Assembly: GCA_041687295.1 (NCBI GenBank)
Contig: JAWLCG010000058.1
Span: 1 to 18,138, forward strand
Length of the DNA: 18,138 bases
Source: JAWLCG01 sp041687295
GTDB lineage: Bacteria > Planctomycetota > Phycisphaerae > SM23-33 > FEN-1343
Reading direction: 5' to 3'
In this document: positions 1-7,665 of the stretch, piece after piece
Numbering within the stretch: the first letter of the stretch is position 1
How the letters are laid out: the number at the start of each line of letters is the position of its first letter
Program-made: the position numbers and the translations under genes
The notes under the pieces: generated by a model
Databases searched by the model: none
Told to the model about the DNA's origin: nothing
The model's input: only the letters and a program-made list of their open reading frames with translations

Positions 1-1
1 G

Positions 2-217
2 GAGGAAGTCATGCTGGACTTCGGCCTGAACATCCTCAATCCGCCGGCCGAGCAGCAGGGCCAGCCCGAGATCCTGTTCCAGGTCAACCAGCGGATCGTG
101 CTGAACTACTACACGGCCAAGCGTCTGGCCATCGCGATGAGCCAGCTGGTGCGCCGGCACGAGGAGCAGTTCGGAGAGCTGCAGCTCAACGTCGCCGACC
201 GCCAGAAGAAGGCCTGA
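2..217 (+). CDS. DUF3467 family protein, 3' end (5' end outside window)
   Basis: The reading frame is open to the window edge. An ATG at 11 exists, but the codons before it read E-E-V-M-L-D-F-G, which fits the 'EE(x)xLDFGLN' part of DUF3467 proteins, so the true start is probably upstream of the window. The visible 72 residues include the family-like core 'RIVLNYYTAKRLAIAMSQL' followed by 'RHEEQFGEL'. DUF3467 proteins are small (about 100 residues), soluble and of unknown biochemical role. The gene ends 32 bases before the GAF-HlyD gene and is probably in the same operon, so it may be an accessory or regulatory part of the export locus; that role is inference. The family call rests on remembered motif resemblance only. 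Confidence 0.72.
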   Translation, partial: EEVMLDFGLNILNPPAEQQGQPEILFQVNQRIVLNYYTAKRLAIAMSQLVRRHEEQFGELQLNVADRQKKA

Positions 218-249
218 ACCGGCTGACGCCTTATTGAGTACCCCCCACC

Positions 250-2136
250 ATGACCGTGGACCGAGCACAACTTCCGGGCGAGACCCGCAGCAGCACGGCC
301 GTCACGACGGCCGATCTCATCGACGCGCTGGTGCGCTTCGACGGGCCTCCTGAGCAGTTCCTGACGAACCTGCTGGCGGTGCAGTGCCGCATCGCGGCCG
401 CCTCGGCCGGGGCCATTCTGCGCCCCGGCCCGCAGGGTCGGCCGGAGCTGGTGGCGGTCTTTCCGCCGCTGCGCCCCGGCGAGACGGCCCCGGTCTGGCT
501 GGCCGAGGCGGTCGAATCGGCCCCCGCGGTCGCCACTTCCGGCCGGACGGCGGTCAAGCCGCTGGTCGCGCCGGACGAACTCTACGGCCAGCCCAGCTCG
601 CGGCACATTGCCCTGCTCCCGCTTCGCGGCGAGCGGCAGGTGCGGGGCCTGGCGGCCTTCCTGCTTGAGGGGCGCGACGCCCAGAGCGTCGAGGTCTCGC
701 GCGAGCGGCTGGAGATCACCATCAGCCTGCTGAGCCTCTACGAGATGCGCCTGACCCTCCAGCGCCGCCAGTCGGACATGCGCCGCCTGCGGCTGGGGCT
801 GGAGACCCTGACGGCCGTCCACGAGCAGCCCCGCTTCCTGAGCGCCTCGATGGCCCTGTGCAACGAGGTCGCCAGCCGATGGTCGGCCGACCGCGTGAGC
901 CTGGGCTTCCTCAAGGGCCGGTCGGTGCATCTCAAGGCCGCCAGCCACACCGAGAAGTTCAGCCGAAAGATGCAGCTCGTCCAGGACATCGAGTCGGCCA
1001 TGGAGGAGTGCCTCGACCAGGACGTCGAGGTGCTCTACCCGGCCGGGCCCGACAGCACCACCGTCAACCGCACCACGGGCGAGCTGGCCACGAAGCATGG
1101 CCCGATGACGGTCGTCTCGCTGCCGCTGCGCCGCAACGGCGAGCCGGTGGGCGTGCTGACCGTCGAGCGTGCCGCCGATCAGCCCTTCCACCTCGAGGAG
1201 GTCGAAGCCCTGCGGCTGCTGTGCGAGCTGAGCACGCCCTGGGTGGCCAATCTGCACGAGCGCGACCGCTGGTTCGGCGCCCGCTGGGCCGGCTCGAGCC
1301 GCAAGACCCTGGCCATGCTGGTCGGACCCAAGCACACCTGGATCAAGGTCGCCTCCATCGCCATCGCGGGCCTGCTGGCCTTTGTGCTGCTGGCCGAGGG
1401 CACCTACCGCGTCAGTCCGGACTTCACGGTCGAGGCCGTCGAGAAGCGGGTCGTGGCGGCGCCGTTCGCCGGCAAGCTCGCCACGGTCGCCTTCGATCGC
1501 CCCGGCTTGCCGGTCAAGGCCGGTGACGTGCTGGCCACCATCGAGACCGAGGACCTGCAGCTGGAGATGCTGGCCCTGCAGGCCGAGCAGAACCAGTACG
1601 AAAAGCAGGCCGCCGCCGCCCTGCGCGACGGCAAGCTGGGCGAGGTCGAGGTCGCCCGGGCCATGGCCGCCAAGACCCAGGCCCGCATCGACCTGGCCCA
1701 GCGCCAGATCGAGCAGGCCACCCTCACCGCGCCCATCGACGGCACGATCGTCGCCGGCGAGCTCAAGCAGCAGATCGGCACCGCCCTGGAGGCCGGCCAG
1801 ACCCTCTTCGAGCTGGCGCCCCTGCAGGCCCTGCGGGCCGAGCTGCTCGTGCCCGAGGACGACATCGCCGAGGTCCGCCCCGGCCAGAGCGGGAAGCTGG
1901 CGACCAAGACCTATCCCGGCCGGCGCATCGGCTTTGTCGTCGAGAGCATCAACCCGGTCGCCGAGGTCGTCGACCAGAAGAACGTCTTCAAGGTCCGCGT
2001 CCGCCTCGAAGAGCGCCCCGAGTGGCTCGCCCCGGGCATGGAGGGCACCGCCAAAGTCGAGATCGACCAGCGGACCTACGCCTGGATCTGGACCCACAAA
2101 CTCGTCGACTGGGTCCGCATGAAGCTGTGGATCTGA
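250..2136 (+). CDS. GAF-domain / HlyD-type periplasmic adaptor protein
   Basis: This 628-residue protein has an unusual order. Two GAF-like regions lie at the N-terminus (about residues 20-185 and 200-340, the second preceded by a short coiled segment). One hydrophobic membrane span follows at about 367-385 ('VASIAIAGLLAFVLLAEG'), then a HlyD/membrane-fusion-protein module. In that module the first half of the lipoyl-like barrel-sandwich is at about 400-435, a helical hairpin rich in Gln/Ala/Glu at 435-489, the second half ('ATLTAPIDGTIV') at about 490-525, and a beta-barrel to about 610. The expected topology is GAF domains in the cytoplasm and adaptor in the periplasm. HlyD proteins bridge inner-membrane transporters to outer-membrane exits; the GAF part may sense a ligand or bind the SecA-like partner (inference). 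The start is ATG at 250, without a clear Shine-Dalgarno. The stop is 195 bases before the M50 gene. Confidence 0.85.
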   Translation: MTVDRAQLPGETRSSTAVTTADLIDALVRFDGPPEQFLTNLLAVQCRIAAASAGAILRPGPQGRPELVAVFPPLRPGETAPVWLAEAVESAPAVATSGRTAVKPLVAPDELYGQPSSRHIALLPLRGERQVRGLAAFLLEGRDAQSVEVSRERLEITISLLSLYEMRLTLQRRQSDMRRLRLGLETLTAVHEQPRFLSASMALCNEVASRWSADRVSLGFLKGRSVHLKAASHTEKFSRKMQLVQDIESAMEECLDQDVEVLYPAGPDSTTVNRTTGELATKHGPMTVVSLPLRRNGEPVGVLTVERAADQPFHLEEVEALRLLCELSTPWVANLHERDRWFGARWAGSSRKTLAMLVGPKHTWIKVASIAIAGLLAFVLLAEGTYRVSPDFTVEAVEKRVVAAPFAGKLATVAFDRPGLPVKAGDVLATIETEDLQLEMLALQAEQNQYEKQAAAALRDGKLGEVEVARAMAAKTQARIDLAQRQIEQATLTAPIDGTIVAGELKQQIGTALEAGQTLFELAPLQALRAELLVPEDDIAEVRPGQSGKLATKTYPGRRIGFVVESINPVAEVVDQKNVFKVRVRLEERPEWLAPGMEGTAKVEIDQRTYAWIWTHKLVDWVRMKLWI

Positions 2137-2141
2137 GACGA

Positions 2142-2180
2142 ACGTCAATGCGTTAATGCGTCAATGCGTTAACGCGTAAG
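2142..2180 (+). repeat. Degenerate octamer array, locus 1
   Basis: Four tandem 8-base units read ACGTCAAT, GCGTTAAT, GCGTCAAT, GCGTTAAC, followed by a partial GCGTAAG. The consensus is GCGTYAAY. The array lies just after the stop of the GAF-HlyD gene. The same unit occurs in the opposite orientation at 2289-2312 and 12764-12795. The function is unknown. There are too few and too short units for CRISPR. Confidence 0.8.
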
Positions 2181-2210
2181 ACGGCTGGCGCTGGCGGTCC
2201 CGCCCCGTAG

Positions 2211-2237
2211 GCCGGGTCGAGCGCAGCGAGGCCCGGC
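2211..2237. repeat. REP-like hairpin, GTAGG...CGCAGCG type
   Basis: GCCGGG at 2211-2216 pairs with CCCGGC at 2232-2237. A U-G and a C-G pair extend the stem inward, around a loop containing 'gcgcagcg'. It is preceded by GTAG. The layout resembles the element at 15821-15853 (GTAGG, GGG, CGCAGCG, CCC), so both may belong to one dispersed intergenic palindrome family. It lies between the two octamer arrays in the 195-base gap of the transport operon and could stabilise or attenuate the transcript. Confidence 0.5.
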
Positions 2238-2288
2238 GCCGACAGCGGGTGACTCGTCCGACCGGATGCAGCGCCCGGCCTGACACGA

Positions 2289-2312
2289 ACCGACGCAGTG
2301 ACGCGTTGACGT
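2289..2312 (-). repeat. Degenerate octamer array, locus 2 (inverted)
   Basis: Three units read on the - strand as ACGTCAAC, GCGTCACT, GCGTCGGT. This is the same octamer as locus 1 but in the opposite orientation, so the 195-base gap between the GAF-HlyD and M50 genes is flanked by inverted arrays. The array ends 19 bases before the GTG start of the M50 gene. Confidence 0.65.
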
Positions 2313-2331
2313 CTTACCCCCGGGAGTTCCC

Positions 2332-4542
2332 GTGCCTGTTGATCGCCCGACATTCAGCGAGAGCTGGTACCGTGTGGCGGAGCTTCGGCCCCGGCTCAGC
2401 GCCCAGGTGCAGGCCCACCGCCAGCACTATCGAGGCCGGCTGTGGTACGTCCTGCAGGACCCGCTGAGCAACCAATACAGCCGACTCAGCGAGCCGGGCT
2501 ATCGCTTCGTCGCCCTGCTCGATGGCCGGCGGACCGTCGCCGAGGCCTGGAGTATCGCCAGCGAGCAGCTGGGCGACTCGGCCCCCACCCAGGGCGAGGT
2601 CATTCAGCTGCTGGGCATGCTCTACGCCAGCAACCTCCTCCGCGCCGAGCTGCCGCCGGACACCGAGGGCCTGTTCGGCCGATACCAGAAACGCATCCGC
2701 CGCGAAGTGCAGGGCTACATGATGAACCTGCTGTTCGCGCGGATCCCCCTGTTCGACCCCAACCACTTCCTCGACCGCACCGTCGGGCTGGTGGGCAAGA
2801 TCTTCAGCTGGTGGGGCGCGGTCCTGTGGCTGGCGATCGTCAGCACGGGCCTCTACTTCATCATCCAGAACATCTCCGCCCTGACCGACCAGGCCTCCAA
2901 GGTCCTGGCGCCCGAGAACCTGATGTGGCTGGGCGTGGCGTTCTGGGGCGTCAAGATCTTCCACGAATTCGGCCACGCCTACGCCTGCAAGAAGATGGGC
3001 CGGGACACCGGCAGCGGCGGCGAGGTGCACACCATGGGCATCATGCTGCTGGTGTTCGCGCCGATCCCCTACGTCGACGCCAGCAGCGCCTGGGCCTTCC
3101 CCAGCAAGTGGCAGCGCGCCTTCGTGGCGGCCTCGGGCATGATCATCGAGCTGCCCATCGCGGCCCTGGCGGCCGTCGTGTGGGCCTCGACCAGCCCCGA
3201 TGCGCCCGTCCACCAGATCGCCTACAACGTCATGTTCATCGCCAGCGTCCAGACGCTGCTGTTCAACGCCAACCCCCTGCTGCGCTTCGACGGGTACTAC
3301 ATCCTGTCCGACCTGATCGAGACGCCCAACCTTGCCCAGCGCTCCAAGAGCTACCTGACCTACCTGGTCCGCAAGTACGCCTGGAGCGTCCGGCAGGTGC
3401 AGAACCCGGCCCACACGACCGGAGAGAAGATCTGGTTCGTCTTCTACGGCATCGCCTCGACGGTCTACCGGGTGTTCATCTCGGTCCGCATTCTGCTGTT
3501 CGTGGCCGGCAGCCTGTTCATGCTGGGCGTGGTGCTGGCGGCGGCGGCGGTGACGGCCTGGCTGATCGTGCCGCTGGGCAAGTTCGTGCACTACCTGCTG
3601 GTCAGCCCCGAACTCACCCGCGTGCGAGGCCGGGCCATCGTCAGCACGGTCATCGTCTTCGGCGGCATCATCGCGACGATCGGCCTGCTGCCCCGGCCTG
3701 ATCACTGGCGGATCGACGGCGTGGTCGAACCGGAGGACCTGGCCTTCGTCTTCGCCGAGGAGGCCGGCTTCATCCAGACCGTCGTGCCCTCGGGCGTGCA
3801 GGTCGTCAGCGGCGGCGAGCCGCTGGTCCGGACGACCAACCCCCAGCTCGAGGCCCAGCAGCAGCTACAGCAGGCCGAGCTGGCCCGCCTGGGGGCCCTG
3901 CTCCGCCAGGCGCGGGCGGAGAGCGACGGCGCGTCGGCGCAGATCGCCGAGCGGCAGATGCAGGCCGTTACCGAGCAGCTGGCCCGGACGCAGAAGTCGC
4001 TCAACGCCCTGGCCATCCGCGCCCCGCTGGCGGGCCAGTGGATCAGCCCGGACATCGACCACGCGATGGGCGCCTACCTCAAGAAGGGCGACCGCGTGGG
4101 CCTGGTGGCCGACATGAACAACATGATCATCCGCGGCACGGCCAATCAGCGCGTGGCGGCCATGCTGCTGGACGCCCAGGACGAGGGCGACTACCACCAG
4201 ATCGAGGTCGAGTTCCGCGTCAAGGGCCGAGCGGGTGGCTTCGACGAGAACGAGGAGACCTTCACCGGGCGGATCCGCGAGATCTACCCCTCGGGCCAGA
4301 AGGCGCTGCCCTCGGCCGCCCTGGGCTACCAGGCCGGCGGCTCGGTCGCGACCAATCCGGAGGACGCCCGCCAGGCCGCCGAGCAGTTCTTCGAGATCAT
4401 CGTCGTGCCCGACGGCAAGCTGCCCGCCCCGCTGCTGCCGGGCCAGCGGATCGTGATCCGTCTGCGGCTGGCCGACAAGCCGCTCGCCCAGCAGTGGAAG
4501 CAGTCGCTGCTGCAACTGGTCCAGAGAAGGTTCAGCCTGTAG
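2332..4542 (+). CDS. PqqD-like / M50 site-2-protease-like / HlyD fusion membrane protein
   Basis: The 736-residue protein starts at GTG 2332, after GGGAG at 2322-2326. Residues ~15-110 form a PqqD-like winged domain ('YRVAELRPRLS' through 'LDGRRTVAEAW'). A multi-span membrane region follows (about 163-182, 197-219, 235-250, 263-286, 297-315, then 372-425 and 436-457). It carries the zinc-metalloprotease motif HEFGH at 211-215 and the second M50 motif, N314-P-L-L-R-F-D320-G. All metal ligands expected for an active M50 peptidase are therefore present. Residues ~475-735 resemble a HlyD adaptor: a split lipoyl-like motif (475-503 and 'IRAPLAGQWI'), a Gln-rich helical hairpin, and a barrel with 'LLPGQRIVIRLRL' near the end. 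It probably sits in the inner membrane with its C-terminus in the periplasm. Only 7 bases separate it from the SecA-like gene. The substrate is unknown. Confidence 0.85.
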   Translation: MPVDRPTFSESWYRVAELRPRLSAQVQAHRQHYRGRLWYVLQDPLSNQYSRLSEPGYRFVALLDGRRTVAEAWSIASEQLGDSAPTQGEVIQLLGMLYASNLLRAELPPDTEGLFGRYQKRIRREVQGYMMNLLFARIPLFDPNHFLDRTVGLVGKIFSWWGAVLWLAIVSTGLYFIIQNISALTDQASKVLAPENLMWLGVAFWGVKIFHEFGHAYACKKMGRDTGSGGEVHTMGIMLLVFAPIPYVDASSAWAFPSKWQRAFVAASGMIIELPIAALAAVVWASTSPDAPVHQIAYNVMFIASVQTLLFNANPLLRFDGYYILSDLIETPNLAQRSKSYLTYLVRKYAWSVRQVQNPAHTTGEKIWFVFYGIASTVYRVFISVRILLFVAGSLFMLGVVLAAAAVTAWLIVPLGKFVHYLLVSPELTRVRGRAIVSTVIVFGGIIATIGLLPRPDHWRIDGVVEPEDLAFVFAEEAGFIQTVVPSGVQVVSGGEPLVRTTNPQLEAQQQLQQAELARLGALLRQARAESDGASAQIAERQMQAVTEQLARTQKSLNALAIRAPLAGQWISPDIDHAMGAYLKKGDRVGLVADMNNMIIRGTANQRVAAMLLDAQDEGDYHQIEVEFRVKGRAGGFDENEETFTGRIREIYPSGQKALPSAALGYQAGGSVATNPEDARQAAEQFFEIIVVPDGKLPAPLLPGQRIVIRLRLADKPLAQQWKQSLLQLVQRRFSL

Positions 4543-4549
4543 TACCCCC

Positions 4550-6538
4550 ATGACGGCCCTACCCAGCACAACCTGGCGGATGCTCGCCCAGCGATCCAAC
4601 GGCTCGAAGCTGCCCAAGGGCCTCGACGCCGCCTGGGACCGCGCCAGCGGCGGGCTCAACCACATGGTCCCCCGCACGCAGCGGTTCCTGCGGCAGGCCG
4701 AGGCGGTCCTGGCCCTCGACGGCCAGTACAAAGACCTCGCCGACGCCCGCCTGCGCGAGGCGATTACCGACCTGCGGGCAAGCTTCCGCCGGGGGCGCCA
4801 CACCCCCGAGGACCGCCTGCACGCCTTCGCGATGGTTCGCGAGGTCGCCTTCCGCCAGCTGGGGCTCAAGGCCTTCCGCGAGCAGGTCGCCGGCGCCCTG
4901 GCCCTGGAGGCCGGCTCCATCGTCGAAATGGCCACCGGCGAGGGCAAGACCCTCACCGCCACGCTGCCGGCAACGGTGGCGGCCTGGCGAGGCCACGGCT
5001 GCCACGTCGTGACGGTCAACGACTACCTCGCCCGGCGCGACGGCGAGGAGATGGGCCCGGTCTACCGCTTCTGCGGCCTGACGGTGCGCCACATCGAGCA
5101 GGAGATGACCTCACCCGACCGCCAGGCCGCCTACCGCGCCGACGTGACCTACTGCACCAACAAGGAGGTCACTGCCGACTTCCTGCGCGACAAGCTGGTG
5201 CTGGGCAAGCTTCGGGGCCTGCCGGCGGCGCTGCTGGCCCGGATCGCCGACGAAGTGGGCGGCGGCACCGACCGCACCGTGCAGCGCGGCCTGCATTACG
5301 CGATCATCGACGAGGCCGACTCCATCCTCATCGACGAGGCCGTCACCCCGCTGATCATCTCGGGCGAGGCCCCCAACGCCGAGCAGGTCCAGGCCTTCCA
5401 GCAGGCCGTCGAACTCGCCGGCCAGCTCGAGGAGGGGCGCGACTTCCGCATCAACCAGCGCTACCGCGAGGTCACCTTCACGCCCGCCGGCCGGCGGCGC
5501 CTGGAAGAGCTGGCGACCCCGCTGGGCGGCATCTGGGCGGGCGCGCGGCGGCGCGAGGAGCTGGTCGACCAGGCCCTGGTGGCCCGGCACATGTACCAGC
5601 TCGAGAGGCAGTACGTCATCCAGGAAGGCAAGGTCGTCATCGTCGACGAGTTCACCGGCCGACTCATGCCCGACCGCACGTGGCGCGACGGCCTGCACCA
5701 GGCGGTCGAGGCGAAGGAGGCCCTGGAGGTCAACCCGCCCAAGGACACGCTGGCAAGGCTGAGCTTCCAGCGGTTCTTCCGCCTCTACGGCAAGCTCAGC
5801 GGCATGACCGGCACCGCGGCCGAGGGCTGGCGCGAGTTCTGGCAGATCTACCACCGGCCTACCGTGGTGATCCCGACGCACCGCCCGTGCATCCGCCAGC
5901 TCTGGCCCGACCGCGTCTACGCGACCGAGTCGGCCAAGTGGGCCGCCATCGTCCAGGAGATCGCCCGCCTGCACGCCTCGGGCCGACCCGTGCTGGTGGG
6001 CACCCGCAGCGTCCGCGCCAGCGAACACCTCAGCGAGCTGCTGACGACCGAGGGCCTGCCCCACGCCGTGCTCAACGCCGTCCGCCACGCCGAGGAGGCC
6101 CAGATCGTCGCCGGCGCCGGCCAGCGCGGGCGCATCACCGTGGCCACCAACATGGCCGGCCGAGGCACCGACATCAAGCTCGGCGCCGGCGTGGCCGACA
6201 TGGGCGGCCTGCACGTGATCGCCACCGAGCGCCACGAGTCGCTTCGCATCGACCGCCAGCTCTTCGGCCGGTCGGGCCGACAGGGCGACCCCGGCAGCGC
6301 CCAGGCCATCATCAGCCTCGAGGACGAGCTGTTCATCCGCCACACGCCCCACCTGGGCCGCTGGCTGCGCAGCCGCCATGGCCACACCACCCGAAACATC
6401 GCCAACCAGCTCACCACCCGCCTGACCCGCACCGCCCAGCGCCAGGCCGAACGCCTCGCCCTCCGCCAGCGCAAAGGCGTCCTCCGCACCGACGACTGGC
6501 TCGACGAGTACCTCGGCTTCGCCGGCGCCGACCAGTAA
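4550..6538 (+). CDS. SecA-like translocation ATPase, C-terminally short
   Basis: The 662 residues align by motif with SecA. The Walker A motif is M127-A-T-G-E-G-K-T134, followed by 'VVTVNDYLARRDGEEMG'. The DEAD-type Walker B is D254-E-A-D257 in 'IIDEADSILIDEA'. The preprotein cross-linking region is kept ('VIVDEFTGRLMPDRTWRDGLHQAVEAKEA' in part), as are 'LSGMTGTA', 'GRGTD' at 538-541 and 'GRSGRQGDPG' at 573-582. Bacterial SecA is usually 830-950 residues. This one stops soon after the start of the helical scaffold domain and lacks the helical wing, the second scaffold arm and the zinc-binding C-tail. 'YCTNKEVTADFLRDKL' replaces the usual 'YGTNNEFGFDYLRDN'. It is therefore a paralogue, not the housekeeping SecA. 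Its position 7 bases after the M50/HlyD gene suggests it drives export through that complex. The stop lies 14 bases from the convergent pyruvyl transferase gene. Confidence 0.9.
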   Translation: MTALPSTTWRMLAQRSNGSKLPKGLDAAWDRASGGLNHMVPRTQRFLRQAEAVLALDGQYKDLADARLREAITDLRASFRRGRHTPEDRLHAFAMVREVAFRQLGLKAFREQVAGALALEAGSIVEMATGEGKTLTATLPATVAAWRGHGCHVVTVNDYLARRDGEEMGPVYRFCGLTVRHIEQEMTSPDRQAAYRADVTYCTNKEVTADFLRDKLVLGKLRGLPAALLARIADEVGGGTDRTVQRGLHYAIIDEADSILIDEAVTPLIISGEAPNAEQVQAFQQAVELAGQLEEGRDFRINQRYREVTFTPAGRRRLEELATPLGGIWAGARRREELVDQALVARHMYQLERQYVIQEGKVVIVDEFTGRLMPDRTWRDGLHQAVEAKEALEVNPPKDTLARLSFQRFFRLYGKLSGMTGTAAEGWREFWQIYHRPTVVIPTHRPCIRQLWPDRVYATESAKWAAIVQEIARLHASGRPVLVGTRSVRASEHLSELLTTEGLPHAVLNAVRHAEEAQIVAGAGQRGRITVATNMAGRGTDIKLGAGVADMGGLHVIATERHESLRIDRQLFGRSGRQGDPGSAQAIISLEDELFIRHTPHLGRWLRSRHGHTTRNIANQLTTRLTRTAQRQAERLALRQRKGVLRTDDWLDEYLGFAGADQ

Positions 6539-6552
6539 CGCCCGCTGCGCCG

Positions 6553-7665
6553 TCAGGCCAGGGCAGTCTGCAGGAACCGCTGGCCGACCTGGCGGAAGGC
6601 CTCGAGTCGGGCGTCCACCGCGTCCCAGTCGATCTCTTCACGGCCAAGGCGATCCACCTCCGCCCGGTCGTACTGCGCCACCGCCCGGTGCTCCAGCCCC
6701 GCCACCCGCAGGATCGACGCCACCCGGCCATTCAGGCCCGCCTCCGCCGCCGAACGCAGGAACACCACGAAGGGCCGGCGGAACAGCAGGCTGAACATCA
6801 AGCCGTGGAAAGAGTTGGTGATCACGAAGGCTGAACCCCGTAGCCGGGCCAGCCATTCGTCCGGGCCGACGACCTGGCCGGCGATCAGGTCCCGCACGGG
6901 CCGGGCGTACGGGCGGCACTGCCAGGCGGAAAGCCCCCGCAACTGACGGATCCTCGCCAGAGACCGCGCGTATGGCACGCGGATCTCCCCGTCGGGCGGC
7001 ACCACGTAGGAGAACAGGTACGGCTTGGTATCCGCGATCGTCCCCGCGGCCCCCACGGCCCGGTAGTCCTCCGGCGACAGCAGCAGCGTCGGGTCAGGCA
7101 CCCACTGCGCATCGTGACGCCCCAGGGCCTGCATGAGCTCGATCCCTTCGTGCTCGCGCACGCTGACGGCATCAAGCCCCATGGCGTACTGCGACCACCG
7201 CTGCTGCTGCTCCGGCTCCAACTCCTGCCGGCCAAAGCTTCCGGCGTAGGCGATCCGCCGCGTGCTCTCCGGTCCAAAGTTCAGCCACGCGATCGGCTGG
7301 CTGAGGGGCGATACGAACCGGGGGCTCCACACCTGATCGCTCCCGCAGATGTAGGCCCCCGCCTCCGGCGGGGCCGCCGAGAGCTGCTCAAAGCTGCGGT
7401 AGGCCACCGGACTGCTCCTGAGGTGGGCCGTGCAGAACCCGATGAATTTCCGCCGAAGCAGTTTGCCGTAAAGCCTGCGCACCGGCCTGCGCGGCAAGGG
7501 ACTGCGCCAGCCCTTCGCCTGCGAGGCCGGGGGCGTCTCGTAGCGGTTCCACCGGATGAAGAAGGGCTCATGGCCCGCCTTCAGGAGGTACTGCTGCAGC
7601 GCGTAGGCCTGGAAGACGGCGCCATGGTTGGGGGCGGTCTCAAACGTGACGATCCCGATCTTCAT
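6553..7665 (-). CDS. Polysaccharide pyruvyl transferase family protein
   Basis: The 370 residues begin 'MKIGIVTFETAPNHGAVFQA', the usual N-terminus of this family, with 'ICGSDQVWSP' at 107-115, 'VSVREHEGIELM' near 167-178, 'VPDPTLLL' at 189-196 and 'ITNSFHGLMFSLLFRRPFVV' at 282-301. Family members transfer pyruvate ketals from phosphoenolpyruvate to sugars of exopolysaccharides or cell-wall polymers. The enzyme is cytoplasmic and its sugar acceptor is not predictable. The frame stays open upstream to 8310, but that stretch lies inside the FrhB-type gene and lacks family character. The ATG at 7665 overlaps the stop of that gene as ATGA, which implies translational coupling. Confidence 0.88.
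   Translation of the reverse strand: MKIGIVTFETAPNHGAVFQAYALQQYLLKAGHEPFFIRWNRYETPPASQAKGWRSPLPRRPVRRLYGKLLRRKFIGFCTAHLRSSPVAYRSFEQLSAAPPEAGAYICGSDQVWSPRFVSPLSQPIAWLNFGPESTRRIAYAGSFGRQELEPEQQQRWSQYAMGLDAVSVREHEGIELMQALGRHDAQWVPDPTLLLSPEDYRAVGAAGTIADTKPYLFSYVVPPDGEIRVPYARSLARIRQLRGLSAWQCRPYARPVRDLIAGQVVGPDEWLARLRGSAFVITNSFHGLMFSLLFRRPFVVFLRSAAEAGLNGRVASILRVAGLEHRAVAQYDRAEVDRLGREEIDWDAVDARLEAFRQVGQRFLQTALA

Noticed and set aside
109..2148. 679-residue open frame on the - strand opposite the GAF-HlyD gene
   Set aside because: The translation is low-complexity Gly/Asp/Ala/Leu with no family motif. It is an antisense shadow of a GC-rich gene whose + strand product has clear domains.
2142..2312. 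CRISPR array
   Set aside because: The units are 8 bases, contiguous and degenerate, without spacers, and no cas genes are present.
6539..6552. Terminator between the convergent SecA-like and pyruvyl transferase genes
   Set aside because: Only 14 bases separate the stops and no hairpin fits there; any terminator must lie inside the opposing gene.
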